A DNA stretch of 64,000 nucleotides. Origin: JBGPLJ01 sp035644395. GTDB lineage: Bacteria > Pseudomonadota > Gammaproteobacteria > Steroidobacterales > Steroidobacteraceae. Positions within the stretch are counted from its first letter, which is position 1, and the number at the start of each line of letters is the position of its first letter. The stretch lies in contig DASQOR010000090.1 of the NCBI GenBank assembly GCA_035644395.1, positions 153,515 to 217,514 on the forward strand. The letters run 5' to 3'. The translations under genes and the position numbers were made by a program. The notes under the pieces are model-generated. The model was not told the origin of the DNA and made no database searches. It saw only the letters and a program-made list of their open reading frames with translations. Positions 26,997 to 35,639 of this stretch are shown one piece after another.

Positions 26997-29435
26997 TCAG
27001 AAGAGAGGTTCGTCGTCCTTGTCGTCTTTGTCCGGCGTGCGCGGATTGGAATTATCCTGACCCGCCTCGGTGGGTTGAGGCAAGTGGCCTTCGATGAAAA
27101 TCTCGAGAATCCCGTTCGGATCGTCGCTGCTGGCGATTTCGCCGGTGGTGGGCGAAATGCGCACCGTCACCAGTCCAGTCGGCATCGGGCGGTGATGTTC
27201 CGGCACACCCTGCAAAGCCTGGAGCATGAAGTACGTCCAGGTCGGCACCGCCGTGCGGCCACCTTCCTCGCCGGCGCCGAGCGAGCGTTCGTCGTCGAAT
27301 CCGACCCATACCGTCGCGACGAGATTCGACGCGAAGCCGCTGAACCACGCATCGTGATGATCGTTCGTGGTCCCGGTCTTGCCAGCCAGGTCTCCGCGGC
27401 CGAGGACCATCGCGCGCCGGGCCGTGCCACGGCGTACAACGTCTCCCATCATGTCGCTCAGCAGCCAGGAATTCTCCGGGCGTATGACGAGCGGGGCCTG
27501 ATTGGCCGCAGGGACGGTCGCCAGCCGGCCACCGGGCGATTCGTTGCCGGGAGTCATCGTGTAATCGGGGTGCTCGTCCGCGCACTCGCCGCACACGACA
27601 GTCGGCGAGGCCGCCAGCAACTCCTTGCCCTCGCCGTCTTCGACGCTCTCGATGAAGTAGGGCCTGATCCGGTATCCGCCGTTCGCGAATACGGCGTAGC
27701 CCGATGCAAGCTGCAGCGGCGAGACCTGCAGGCTCCCCAGCGCAAGCGTGAGATTTTCCGGCAAGGCGTTACGGTCGAAGCCGAATCGATTGACGTAATC
27801 GACAGTGAATTTCGTCCCCATGGCGCGCATCAGCCGGACGGAAACCAGATTGCGCGACCGGACCAGGGCTTCACGCAGGCGCGTGGGGCCGTAGAACTTG
27901 CCGGTCACGTTCTGAGGCCGCCACGTGTTCTCCATGGAACTGTCTTCCATCACGACCGGTGCATCCAGGATGACGCTCGACGGCGTGAAGCCGTTTTCGA
28001 GCGCGGCGGAATAGATGAACGGCTTGAACGCCGACCCCGGCTGGCGCCGTGCCTGCACGGCGCGGTTGAACTTGCTGTTGAAGAAGTCGAAGCCGCCGGT
28101 CAGCGCGACTACTGCGCCGTCACGCGGGTCGATGGCGACCAGCGCCGATTGCGCGTCGGGAACCTGCGCAAGCTCGATGAGCTTGCCCATCAAGAGCACG
28201 TAGACAATGTCGCCGGCGTGCAGGATGTCGGATGCCTTCTTGACCTCGGGGCCGATGCCGCCGTCGGCGGTCGCCGCGCGTGCCCAGGACAGGCCGGGCC
28301 AGGGGATCGCCGCCCGGCTGCCGCCCTTCACGCTCACATCGGCAGACTGCTCGCGAACGCTCGTCACGAGCGCCGGCGCCAGGCCCCCGATCGTCGGATA
28401 ACCGTCGAGCACCTGATCGATCGATTCCTGTGTTTTCGGGACCGTGGCTTCATGTCCGCTGACGCCGCGGTAGCCATGGCGACGGTCGTATTCGATCAGC
28501 CCGACCCGCAGCGAGAGATTGCCGGCGGTCTGCAGCGATGAGTCGAGCGTCGTGACGACGCGAAAGCCTTCCGAGTACACGCGCTCGCCGTACTTCTGCA
28601 CCATTTCGTTGCGAACCATTTCGCCGACATACGGAGCTTCCACGTCCGTCGCGGGACCATGCAGCTGCGACTGCATCGGCACCAGTCTTGCCGCCTGTTC
28701 CTCTTCGGGCGTGATCTTGTGCAACTCGCGCAGGCGGCGCAGCACGTACGCGCGCCGCATCTTCGCCTTCTCGGGATTGGTGACCGGATTGTCGTCCGAC
28801 GGCGCCTGCGGCAGACCCGCAATGGTTGCGATCTCCGCGAGATTGAGATCGTCCAGCTTCTTGCCGAAATAGACTTCTGCCGCGGCCGCGACGCCGTAGG
28901 CGCGCTGCCCGAGAAAGATCTTGTTGAGGTAGAGACGCAGGATCTGCTGCTTCGTCAGCTCGCTTTCGATGCGGTAGGCGAGAAAGATTTCGAGAAACTT
29001 CCGGCGCAGCTTCTTCTCGCTCGTCAGCAGCATCACGCGCGCAGTCTGCATCGTGATCGTGCCGGCGCCCTGATCCGGGCGGCCCGACAGGATATTCACG
29101 ATGAGCGCCCGGCCAAGGCCCGGTATGTCGATGCCGTGGTGGCGAAAGAACCGATCGTCTTCAGCGGCCAGGAAGGCATCCCGGACCTGCTCGGGGATCT
29201 GGTCGTACTCGACGAGCAACCGCCGCTCATCGCCGTATTGGCCGATCAGCCGCCCGTCCCTTGTATAGATGCGCAGGGGCACCGTGAGCTTGCCGCCCTG
29301 CACGATGATGTCGATGCTCGGCAGGCTCGCTTCCAGGTACGAAAAGACACATAGAAAGGAAAAGCAGACCAGGGCAACCGCCAGGAGCCCCACGGCCCCC
29401 AGGTCGAAGGCCCAGCGAAAATAGCGTTGGTTCAC
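26997..29435 (-). CDS. mrcA: Penicillin-binding protein 1A (bifunctional)
   Basis: An 812-residue class A PBP that polymerises and cross-links peptidoglycan. After one N-terminal helix comes the GT51 glycosyltransferase domain: catalytic Glu92 in AAEDDRFFRHHGID, then GAGTITMQTARVML and KILRLYLN-type KIFLGQRAYGVAAAAEVYFGK. The transpeptidase domain has the nucleophile Ser468 in QPGSAFKPFIYS, an SxN motif (SRNL) and KTG at 686-688 in AGKTGTTNDHHDAWF. The tail after residue 790 is Asp/Lys-rich. It is divergent from pilM, the usual gammaproteobacterial arrangement. Confidence 0.95.
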   Translation of the reverse strand: MNQRYFRWAFDLGAVGLLAVALVCFSFLCVFSYLEASLPSIDIIVQGGKLTVPLRIYTRDGRLIGQYGDERRLLVEYDQIPEQVRDAFLAAEDDRFFRHHGIDIPGLGRALIVNILSGRPDQGAGTITMQTARVMLLTSEKKLRRKFLEIFLAYRIESELTKQQILRLYLNKIFLGQRAYGVAAAAEVYFGKKLDDLNLAEIATIAGLPQAPSDDNPVTNPEKAKMRRAYVLRRLRELHKITPEEEQAARLVPMQSQLHGPATDVEAPYVGEMVRNEMVQKYGERVYSEGFRVVTTLDSSLQTAGNLSLRVGLIEYDRRHGYRGVSGHEATVPKTQESIDQVLDGYPTIGGLAPALVTSVREQSADVSVKGGSRAAIPWPGLSWARAATADGGIGPEVKKASDILHAGDIVYVLLMGKLIELAQVPDAQSALVAIDPRDGAVVALTGGFDFFNSKFNRAVQARRQPGSAFKPFIYSAALENGFTPSSVILDAPVVMEDSSMENTWRPQNVTGKFYGPTRLREALVRSRNLVSVRLMRAMGTKFTVDYVNRFGFDRNALPENLTLALGSLQVSPLQLASGYAVFANGGYRIRPYFIESVEDGEGKELLAASPTVVCGECADEHPDYTMTPGNESPGGRLATVPAANQAPLVIRPENSWLLSDMMGDVVRRGTARRAMVLGRGDLAGKTGTTNDHHDAWFSGFASNLVATVWVGFDDERSLGAGEEGGRTAVPTWTYFMLQALQGVPEHHRPMPTGLVTVRISPTTGEIASSDDPNGILEIFIEGHLPQPTEAGQDNSNPRTPDKDDKDDEPLF

Positions 29436-29453
29436 AATAAAGAGCCTAACTTC

Positions 29454-29482
29454 TTGCCATAAAACAGGGGTTTATTCATAGT
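29454..29482 (+). promoter_or_regulatory. Promoter upstream of the riboswitch
   Basis: TTGCCA (29454-29459) and CATAGT (29477-29482) are spaced by 17 nt. A start site near 29488 would place the transcript start at the base of the riboswitch aptamer, which supports the call. Confidence 0.55.
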
Positions 29483-29483
29483 G

Positions 29484-29574
29484 CGCCCGGTCGACGGGCA
29501 AACTCACTGAAAGGTGAGGACGCAAAGCCACCGGTCTAAGGGATCAAGCCTATGACAGCGGGGTTGCCGGCCGG
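29484..29574 (+). ncRNA. c-di-GMP-I (GEMM) riboswitch
   Basis: The conserved GEMM core is visible in order. GGCAAACTCAC...GGTGAGGACGCAAAGCC forms the first hairpin, with a GAAA tetraloop region. CCGGTCTAAGGG...CCTATGACAGCGGGGTTGCCGG forms the second hairpin with its tetraloop receptor. This class binds cyclic di-GMP. The next genes are pilMNOPQ, a known type of target, although the start of pilM is nearly 290 nt away. The 29575-29860 leader contains two inverted repeats that may form the expression platform. Confidence 0.9.
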
Positions 29575-29653
29575 AACGTTAAACCATCTTTTTGGTGAAG
29601 CGCACGCGCTAAACGTTCCGGGCTGAATTCGAGGCACTGCTACGCTTGATCCC
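29540..29653 (+). promoter_or_regulatory. Candidate expression platform of the riboswitch (nested inverted repeats)
   Basis: GGGATCAAGC inside the aptamer's second hairpin loop (29540-29549) is perfectly complementary to GCTTGATCCC (29644-29653). Nested inside, CCGGAACGTT (29571-29580) pairs with AACGTTCCGG (29612-29621). Pairing of the outer arms would compete with the aptamer fold. No U-tract follows, so the mechanism is unclear. Confidence 0.5.
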
Positions 29654-29860
29654 CTCCCACCGCGGCTGCGCGTTCCGCCGGCGCTGACTTGCGGCATTTG
29701 CGTGCTGATCGACAAATCCCAGCAGGGCCGGACGAGGCCTGTTGGTCCTGTGAGTGCGGTCACGTTTAACTTAACAGTTTATTGCTATATAGTTGCGCGA
29801 AATACTTAAGTGACGCCGTCGTTCTGGGGTTCAACTCTTTGTTCTGAATAGGAAAAGCCA

Positions 29861-30922
29861 GTGCTATTCGGGAAACGTTCGCGACGCTTGCTCGGTCTTG
29901 ACATAACGACGTCGTCGGTCAAGTTGATCGAGCTCAGTGAGAGCGGCGGCCAATACCGCGTCGAGTCGTATGCGGCTGAGCCAACGCCGCACAACGCCAT
30001 CAATGAAAAGGCGATCGTCGACGCCGAAGCCGTCGGCGAAGCGATTCGCCGGGCGGTCAAGCGCTCGGGCGCCAGCGCGAAGGAAGCCGCGATCGCGATC
30101 AGCGGCGATGCCGCGATCACCAAAGTCATCCAGATGCCTCGCACCTTGAACGAGGGCGAGCTCGAAGGTCAGGTCGAACTGCAGGCCGACCAGTACATCC
30201 CCTTCCCCATGGAAGAGGTGAGCTACGACTTCCAGGTCATCGGCCCCTCCGAGAAAGATCCCGAAATGCTCGACGTGCTGCTCGTTGCGACACGCACGGA
30301 AAACGTCGAGCAGCGGCAGGCCGCGGTCCAGGCTGCGGGCCTTGCAACGCGCATCGTCGATGTCGAAGCATTCGCTCTCGAAAACGCCTGCAAGCTCATG
30401 ACGCACCAGATGCCGGACGGCGGCATCGACCGAACCATCGCGGTCGTCGATTTCGGCGCGAGCAGCACGACGTTCAGCGTGCTCAAGAACCTGAAAGTCA
30501 TCTACACGCGTGATTTCGCTTTCGGCGGCCAGCAGCTGACCGAGGAAATCATGCGCACCTACGGCCTCAGCATGGAAGAAGCCGGCCGCGCGAAAAAGGA
30601 AGGCGGCCTGCCGAGCAACTATCAGCCGGAAGTGCTCGACCCCTTCATCGACGACATGACGCAGCAGGTCAGCCGCTCGCTGCAGTTCTATCTCGCTTCG
30701 GGTAGCGGCCGCGAACAGCCCGACCAGATCCTGATCTGCGGCGGCTGCGCCAACATCCCGGGCGTCGCCGACGTGATTTCGAGCCGCGTGGGCATCACCG
30801 CCGAAAAAGGCGATCCGCTCGGACAGATGAAGATGTCATCCAAGGCCAAGGCGCAGGCAGTGAAGAAGGATGCGACGGCACTCCTCACGGCATGCGGTCT
30901 CGCACTGCGGAGCTTCGACTGA
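29861..30922 (+). CDS. pilM: Type IV pilus assembly protein PilM
   Basis: A 353-residue actin-like cytoplasmic ATPase-fold protein. It opens LLGLDITTSSVKLIELSE, the phosphate-1 motif of the FtsA/MreB fold, and has IAVVDFGASSTTFSVLKN (phosphate 2) and ILICGGCANIPGV (adenosine motif). PilM binds the N-terminus of PilN and links the inner-membrane PilNO complex with the pilus motor. The start is GTG at 29861. It is first of pilMNOPQ, downstream of the c-di-GMP riboswitch; AT-rich sequence with TATATA at 29786-29791 might be a second promoter. Confidence 0.95.
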   Translation: MLFGKRSRRLLGLDITTSSVKLIELSESGGQYRVESYAAEPTPHNAINEKAIVDAEAVGEAIRRAVKRSGASAKEAAIAISGDAAITKVIQMPRTLNEGELEGQVELQADQYIPFPMEEVSYDFQVIGPSEKDPEMLDVLLVATRTENVEQRQAAVQAAGLATRIVDVEAFALENACKLMTHQMPDGGIDRTIAVVDFGASSTTFSVLKNLKVIYTRDFAFGGQQLTEEIMRTYGLSMEEAGRAKKEGGLPSNYQPEVLDPFIDDMTQQVSRSLQFYLASGSGREQPDQILICGGCANIPGVADVISSRVGITAEKGDPLGQMKMSSKAKAQAVKKDATALLTACGLALRSFD

Positions 30923-30923
30923 C

Positions 30924-31487
30924 ATGCCAAGAATCAATCTACTTCCCTGGCGTGCCGAAGAGCGGAAACTCCGTCAAAGGAATTTCCTGCTGTCGATCGT
31001 CGGTGCGACCGTCGCGGCGGGCATCGTCGTGCTGCTGGTGAACCTCTTCTACTCGCAGGTCATCGACAACCAGAAGGACAAGAACCAGCTGCTGAAGACG
31101 GAGATCGAGAAGCTCGATCTTCGCAACGCCGAGATCCTGGATCTCGAGGCGCAAAAAGCCCGCATGCGCGCGCGCATGGACATCGTCGAGAAGTTGCAGC
31201 GCAGCCGGCCCGAGGTCGTGCACCTCTTCGACCAGCTGGCGCGCACGGTTCCCGACGGCCTGTACCTGACTTCGATCAAGCAGAACGACAAGCGTCTCGA
31301 GATCAAGGGCGTTGCCCAGTCGAGCACGCGCGTGTCGGCATTCATGCGCAACATCGACGCGTCGGAATGGCTCGACAGCCCCGAGCTCGAGGTCGTTGAA
31401 ACGCAGAAGGGCAACACCCTCGGCAGCGACTTCACGCTCTTCGCCAATCAGGTGGGCGTGCAACTGCCCGGCGACGGGGAGAAATAG
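30924..31487 (+). CDS. pilN: Type IV pilus assembly protein PilN
   Basis: A 187-residue inner-membrane protein. The conserved cytoplasmic PilM-binding motif PRINLLPWRAEER begins directly after the start Met. A single helix (FLLSIVGATVAAGIVVLLVNLFY) leads into a coiled coil (residues about 48-90) and a periplasmic ferredoxin-like domain (LYLTSIKQNDKRLEIKGVAQ). The start at 30924 matches the family N-terminus one base after the pilM stop. PilN pairs with PilO to align the pilus machine with the secretin through PilP. Confidence 0.94.
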   Translation: MPRINLLPWRAEERKLRQRNFLLSIVGATVAAGIVVLLVNLFYSQVIDNQKDKNQLLKTEIEKLDLRNAEILDLEAQKARMRARMDIVEKLQRSRPEVVHLFDQLARTVPDGLYLTSIKQNDKRLEIKGVAQSSTRVSAFMRNIDASEWLDSPELEVVETQKGNTLGSDFTLFANQVGVQLPGDGEK

Positions 31488-31489
31488 CC

Positions 31490-32158
31490 GTGAAATTCCT
31501 CGAGCAGTTCAAGAACGTCGACTGGCAGGACATCGGCCGATGGCCGTTCGTCGTGCGCGCGTCGGCGGTCGGCGTCTGGCTGATCGCGGCGGTGCTCGTC
31601 CTCGGTTACCTGTTCGTCGTCAACGGCCAGTGGCCGGAGCTCGACCAGGAGCGCAAGCGCCAGGACGATCTGTGGCAGGAATTCCTGAGAAAGCAGAGCA
31701 AGGCGGCGAACTTCGACGCCTACAAGGCGCAGCTGAAGGAAATGGAGAAGTCATTCGGCGCGATGCTCCGCCAGCTCCCCGGCAAGACCGAGGTGCCGAG
31801 CCTGCTCGTCGACATTTCGCAGACCGGTCTCGCCGCCGGGCTCGATGAGAAGCTGTTCCAGCCCGCTCCCGAATTGAAGCGAGAGTTCTACGCGGAGCTC
31901 CCGATCAAGATCCGTCTCACGGGCAATTATCACGAGCTCGGCAACTTCGTGAGCGGCATCGCGGCGCTCCCCCGCATCGTCACGTTGCACGACATCGAGA
32001 TCAAGCCAGCGGAAAAGGATTCGTACGACGATCTCGTGCTCGACGTGACCGCCAAGACCTACCGTTATCTCGAAGATGACGAGAGTGCGGCGGCCGCGGG
32101 GCCGGCGAAGAAGAAGCCGGGCGCTCCGAATACTCCACCCATCACTCTCGGTCGATGA
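31490..32158 (+). CDS. pilO: Type IV pilus assembly protein PilO
   Basis: A 222-residue bitopic membrane protein with a short cytoplasmic head, one helix (ASAVGVWLIAAVLVLGYLFVV), a periplasmic coiled coil (LDQERKRQDDLWQEFLRKQSK) and the PilO core (ELPIKIRLTGNYHELGNFVSGIAALPRIVTLHDIEI), a strong family signature. It forms heterodimers with PilN. The GTG start at 31490 follows pilN by two bases. The C-terminus is Lys/Pro-rich. Confidence 0.94.
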   Translation: MKFLEQFKNVDWQDIGRWPFVVRASAVGVWLIAAVLVLGYLFVVNGQWPELDQERKRQDDLWQEFLRKQSKAANFDAYKAQLKEMEKSFGAMLRQLPGKTEVPSLLVDISQTGLAAGLDEKLFQPAPELKREFYAELPIKIRLTGNYHELGNFVSGIAALPRIVTLHDIEIKPAEKDSYDDLVLDVTAKTYRYLEDDESAAAAGPAKKKPGAPNTPPITLGR

Positions 32159-32170
32159 CAGGTTGTGGCA

Positions 32171-32698
32171 ATGATCATCGTTCGATCCAGGTTCACATTC
32201 GCACGCAGCGTGCTGCTGGCCGTCATGGCAGTCGGCGGGCTCACTGCCTGCTCGAATGACATGGACAAGCTCAAGACCGACGTCGAGGACGCGAAGAAGC
32301 GCCCCGGTGGTCCGGTCGAATCGCTGCCGGAGATCAAGCCCTACGAGACGTTCGCCTACGACGCCACGACGGTGCGCTCGCCGTTCGTGCCTGGCGCTCC
32401 GGCCTCGTCGCAGAATGCGGGGCTGCGGCCTGACAAGCGCCGTAATCCCGAATTCCTGGAACAGTTCTCGCTGGACACGCTGAAGATGGTCGGCACGCTC
32501 GATCTCGGCGGTCACAATTACGGACTCGTGCAGACGCAGGATGGCCTTGTCCATCGCGTCCTGCCGGGCAATTACATCGGGCAGAACGACGGCCGCATCA
32601 CCTCGATCAACGGTTCAAAGATCAACCTCGTTGAGATCGTTCCCGACGGGGTCGGCGGCTATATCGAGCGTCCCGCCGCGCTCGGCCTGACCGACTAA
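32171..32698 (+). CDS. pilP: Type IV pilus lipoprotein PilP
   Basis: A lipoprotein of about 175 residues. The signal peptide ends with a lipobox (GLTAC, Cys27), so it is anchored in the inner membrane or periplasmic face. It has a flexible Pro-rich linker, then the PilP beta-domain: RRNPEFLEQFSLDTLKMVGTLDLGGHNYGLVQT and HRVLPGNYIGQNDGRITSI. PilP connects PilNO to the N-domains of PilQ. A GTG two codons upstream (32165) is an alternative start; the ATG has ACAGG at suitable distance. Confidence 0.92.
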   Translation: MIIVRSRFTFARSVLLAVMAVGGLTACSNDMDKLKTDVEDAKKRPGGPVESLPEIKPYETFAYDATTVRSPFVPGAPASSQNAGLRPDKRRNPEFLEQFSLDTLKMVGTLDLGGHNYGLVQTQDGLVHRVLPGNYIGQNDGRITSINGSKINLVEIVPDGVGGYIERPAALGLTD

Positions 32699-32731
32699 CC
32701 GTCGCGCTTGGTTCTTTAGGGAGTATCGAGA

Positions 32732-34936
32732 ATGTCATACATGTCGCGTCCCATTGAGGCCTCACGCACGGCCGCACGCATTCCGCCCAGCGGGTGGGTT
32801 CGCGCGCTGTTCGGCGCCTTGGCCGCGGTGCTCCTGATCGGATTGCAGCCGGCGCTCGCACAGGAGCCCACGAACAAGCTGCAAAAGATCGAGGTTCAGA
32901 CGCTGCCCGGTCAGCAGGTCCAGTTGCGACTGCTGCTCTCAGGACCGGCTCCCGAGCCGCTGAGCTTCACGATCGACAAGCCGGCGCGCATTTCGCTCGA
33001 CCTCCCGGATACGGGTCTTGCCCTCGAGTCACGCCGTATCGACGTCAATTCCGCGGGGCTCGACACCATTCTCGCCGCGGAAGCGAATGGCCGCACACGG
33101 CTCGTTCTGAATCTCGACGCGCTCGTGCCGTATACGACTCGCGTCGACGGCAACAGCATCATCGTGATGCTCGGCGGCAACGCGCCGATCGCAACGGCCG
33201 CGGCTTCGAGCGCCGCGCCGCGCGCGCCGAGCGCCTCCTCAGGCGGCCCGCGCGCCATCTCGACCATTGATTTCCGTCGCGGCCCGGGTGGATCCGGACG
33301 CGTCGTGGTCGGCCTCAGCGACCCGCGGACACCGGTCAACCTGCGTCAGGAAGGCTCGCGCGTGGTCGTCGACTTCGCGGGCGCGCAGCTGCCGAAGAAC
33401 CTGATGAAGCGCTTTGACGTGACGGACTTTGCGACACCGGTGCAATCGGTTGACGCATTGAAGGCGACGGACGGTGCCCGCCTCGTCATTTCCGCCGACG
33501 GCAATTTCGAGCAGCTCGCCTATCAGTCCGACAACCAGTACACGATTGAAGTGAAGCCGATCGTCAAGCCGACCGGCCTCGAAGAGGAAAAGAGGTCCTA
33601 TACCGGCGAGCGGCTCACGCTGAATTTCCAGGACATCGAAACGCGCGCCGTGCTGCAGCTGCTCGCGGATACCAGCGGCCAGAACATCGTGGTAAGCGAT
33701 ACCGTGCAAGGCAACGTCACGCTGCGCTTGCAGAACGTGCCCTGGGACCAGGCGCTCGACATCGTCTTGAAGACCAAGGGTCTCGACATGCGCCGGCAGG
33801 ACAACGTCATCCTCGTTGCGCCGGCTGAAGAGATCGCGGCACGCGAGAAGGCCGAGCTCGCGGCGCGCAAGGACCTCCAGGAGCTCGCTCCCCTTCGCAC
33901 CGAATACCTGCAGGTCAACTACGCGAAGGCGGAAGAACTCGCCGCGCTGATCGGCAAGGGTGGCGGTGGCGGCGGCGGTGGCCAGTCGCTTCTTTCAGAG
34001 CGTGGCAGCATCGGCATCGATTCCCGCACGAATACGCTCCTCGTACAGGACACAGCGGACCGTCTCACCGACATCCGCAAGCTCGTTTCGACGCTCGACA
34101 TCCCGGTCAAGCAGGTGCTGATCGAGGCGCGCATCGTCATCGTGAACGATGACTTCTCGCGCGACCTTGGCGTGCGCATGGGCCTCACGGGGAAGGATGA
34201 GCGCCCGGACGGTCTGCTTGCGGTGTCCGGCAGCGGCGAAGCCACAAACACCATGATCGACTCGGCGATTACCAATCTCGCCGCCGGCGGCGGGCCGAAT
34301 CCGGTCGCCGTGCCGACAGGCCCCGACGATTTCACGAATCGCTACAACGTGAACATGCCAGTGGCGAATCCTGCGGGCAGGATCGCGATGTCGCTGCTGA
34401 GCGCCGACTACATCGTCGACCTGGAGCTTTCCGCCGCGCAGGCCGAAGGCCGCGGCGAGATCGTTTCCTCGCCGCGCGTGATCACGGCGAACCAGAAGGA
34501 AGCGACGATCGAGGCGGGCGTCGAAATCCCGTATCAGGAGTCATCCTCGAGCGGCGCGACGACCACCCAGTTCAAGAAGGCCGTGCTCAGCCTCAAGGTG
34601 ACGCCGCTCATTACGCCGGACAATCGCGTGATCCTCGATCTGCAGATCAACAAGGACAGCGTCGGCTCGGAAGTCTCGAGCGCAACCGGCGGCCGCGTGC
34701 CGAGCATCGATACCCGCAAGATCATCACCCAGGTGCTCGTGAACGACGGGCAGACGGTCGTGCTCGGCGGCATCCTCGAGACCGAGAAGCGCGACAACGT
34801 GACCAAGGTGCCGTGGCTTGGCGACATCCCGGGCCTCAACATCCTCTTCAAGTCGAGCCGCAAGGTGAACAACAAGAGCGAGCTGCTGATCTTCGTCACC
34901 CCGAAGATTCTTCGGGAAGGTGCGAATCTCTACTGA
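32732..34936 (+). CDS. pilQ: Type IV pilus secretin PilQ
   Basis: A 734-residue outer-membrane secretin. A signal peptide (to about residue 44, ALAQ) precedes two AMIN peptidoglycan-binding domains (about 50-135 and 172-270). The STN/N0 domain (RLTLNFQDIETRAVLQLLADTSGQNIVVSD), the NolW/N1 domain and the secretin pore follow. The pore domain ends VPWLGDIPGLNILFKSSRKVNNKSELLIFVTPKIL in two signature blocks. An eight-glycine tract at about residues 410-417 lies in the N1 loop. It closes the pilMNOPQ operon and is followed by a terminator. Confidence 0.95.
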   Translation: MSYMSRPIEASRTAARIPPSGWVRALFGALAAVLLIGLQPALAQEPTNKLQKIEVQTLPGQQVQLRLLLSGPAPEPLSFTIDKPARISLDLPDTGLALESRRIDVNSAGLDTILAAEANGRTRLVLNLDALVPYTTRVDGNSIIVMLGGNAPIATAAASSAAPRAPSASSGGPRAISTIDFRRGPGGSGRVVVGLSDPRTPVNLRQEGSRVVVDFAGAQLPKNLMKRFDVTDFATPVQSVDALKATDGARLVISADGNFEQLAYQSDNQYTIEVKPIVKPTGLEEEKRSYTGERLTLNFQDIETRAVLQLLADTSGQNIVVSDTVQGNVTLRLQNVPWDQALDIVLKTKGLDMRRQDNVILVAPAEEIAAREKAELAARKDLQELAPLRTEYLQVNYAKAEELAALIGKGGGGGGGGQSLLSERGSIGIDSRTNTLLVQDTADRLTDIRKLVSTLDIPVKQVLIEARIVIVNDDFSRDLGVRMGLTGKDERPDGLLAVSGSGEATNTMIDSAITNLAAGGGPNPVAVPTGPDDFTNRYNVNMPVANPAGRIAMSLLSADYIVDLELSAAQAEGRGEIVSSPRVITANQKEATIEAGVEIPYQESSSSGATTTQFKKAVLSLKVTPLITPDNRVILDLQINKDSVGSEVSSATGGRVPSIDTRKIITQVLVNDGQTVVLGGILETEKRDNVTKVPWLGDIPGLNILFKSSRKVNNKSELLIFVTPKILREGANLY

Positions 34937-34968
34937 TGCCGGACCGCGGTTCACCGCGCACGTCAAAC

Positions 34969-34999
34969 AAGCGGCCGCTCACGAGCGGCCGCTTTTTTT
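34969..34999 (+). terminator. Intrinsic terminator after pilQ
   Basis: An 11-bp perfect stem (AAGCGGCCGCT, loop CACG, AGCGGCCGCTT) is followed by a run of T to 34999. It lies immediately before the aroK ATG at 35001, so aroK mRNA from upstream would have to read through it. Confidence 0.85.
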
Positions 35000-35000
35000 C

Positions 35001-35531
35001 ATGATCTCAAAGACCAACATTTTCCTGATCGGTCCCATGGGCTCCGGCAAGACCGCGGTCGGCAAGACGCTCGCCAAGTCGCTGCAGCTTGCGTTCGTCG
35101 ACAGCGACGCCGAGATCGAGCGGCGCACGGGCGTCGACATCGCCTTCATATTCGAGAAGGAAGGTGAAGCGGGCTTTCGCCAGCGCGAGCGCGACGTCAT
35201 CGCGGACCTGACGCTGCGGGACCGGATCGTGCTCGCGACCGGCGGCGGCGCGATCCTGGAAGCCGACAACCGCCGCCATCTTGCGGACAGGGGTTGCGTC
35301 GTATACCTCGAGACGTCGGTGGCGCAGCAGCTCGAGCGCACGAGGCACGGCAAGCACCGGCCGTTGCTGGTCACGGACGATCCCAAGACGCGGCTGGAAG
35401 ACTTGCTGCGGGAGCGCGAGCCCCTTTACCGCGAAATTGCCGATATCGCGGTGAGGACCGACGGCCGCCGGGTCCAACTGCTCGCGGACGAGGTCATGCG
35501 CTTGCTCGAAGAGCGGGCACCGGCCGGATAG
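35001..35531 (+). CDS. aroK: Shikimate kinase
   Basis: A 176-residue kinase of the shikimate pathway. The P-loop is IFLIGPMGSGKTAVGKTL, close to the N-terminus as in E. coli AroK. The shikimate-binding DSDAEIERRTG and FRQRERDVI segments, the GGGA motif (LATGGGAIL) and the lid (TRHGKHRPLL) are intact. The start at 35001 matches the family; an upstream GTG at 34920 is in frame but reads through the terminator. No Shine-Dalgarno is visible because the U-tract occupies its place. pilMNOPQ-aroKB is the usual order. Confidence 0.93.
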   Translation: MISKTNIFLIGPMGSGKTAVGKTLAKSLQLAFVDSDAEIERRTGVDIAFIFEKEGEAGFRQRERDVIADLTLRDRIVLATGGGAILEADNRRHLADRGCVVYLETSVAQQLERTRHGKHRPLLVTDDPKTRLEDLLREREPLYREIADIAVRTDGRRVQLLADEVMRLLEERAPAG

Positions 35532-35534
35532 ACC

Positions 35535-35553
35535 GCAGGCGCCTGGCGCCTGC
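35535..35553. repeat. Palindromic hairpin after aroK
   Basis: GCAGGCGCC and GGCGCCTGC meet around a single T, starting just after the aroK stop. It lacks a U-tract; it may be a weak terminator or an RNA-stability hairpin. Confidence 0.45.
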
Positions 35554-35589
35554 TCCCGAATTGCTCCGGCAATCGCCCGCGAAGGCCTT

Positions 35590-35595
35590 TATACT
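35590..35595 (+). promoter_or_regulatory. Possible -10 element for aroB
   Basis: TATACT lies 44 bp upstream of the aroB GTG. The best -35 candidate (TTGCTC, 35561-35566) is 23 nt away, longer than usual, so only the -10 is suggested. Confidence 0.35.
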
Positions 35596-35639
35596 GCGCG
35601 CGGTTCGGCGCATAGCCAGCAGCCGGGCCGGCATACCCG

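Noticed and set aside
29575..29860. A leader peptide gene between the riboswitch and pilM
   Set aside because: No open frame with a start codon, ribosome site and plausible composition was seen in this stretch.
34920..35000. Upstream extension of AroK from the GTG at 34920
   Set aside because: It would translate through the terminator hairpin and overlap pilQ. The shikimate kinase family starts a few residues before the P-loop, as from 35001.
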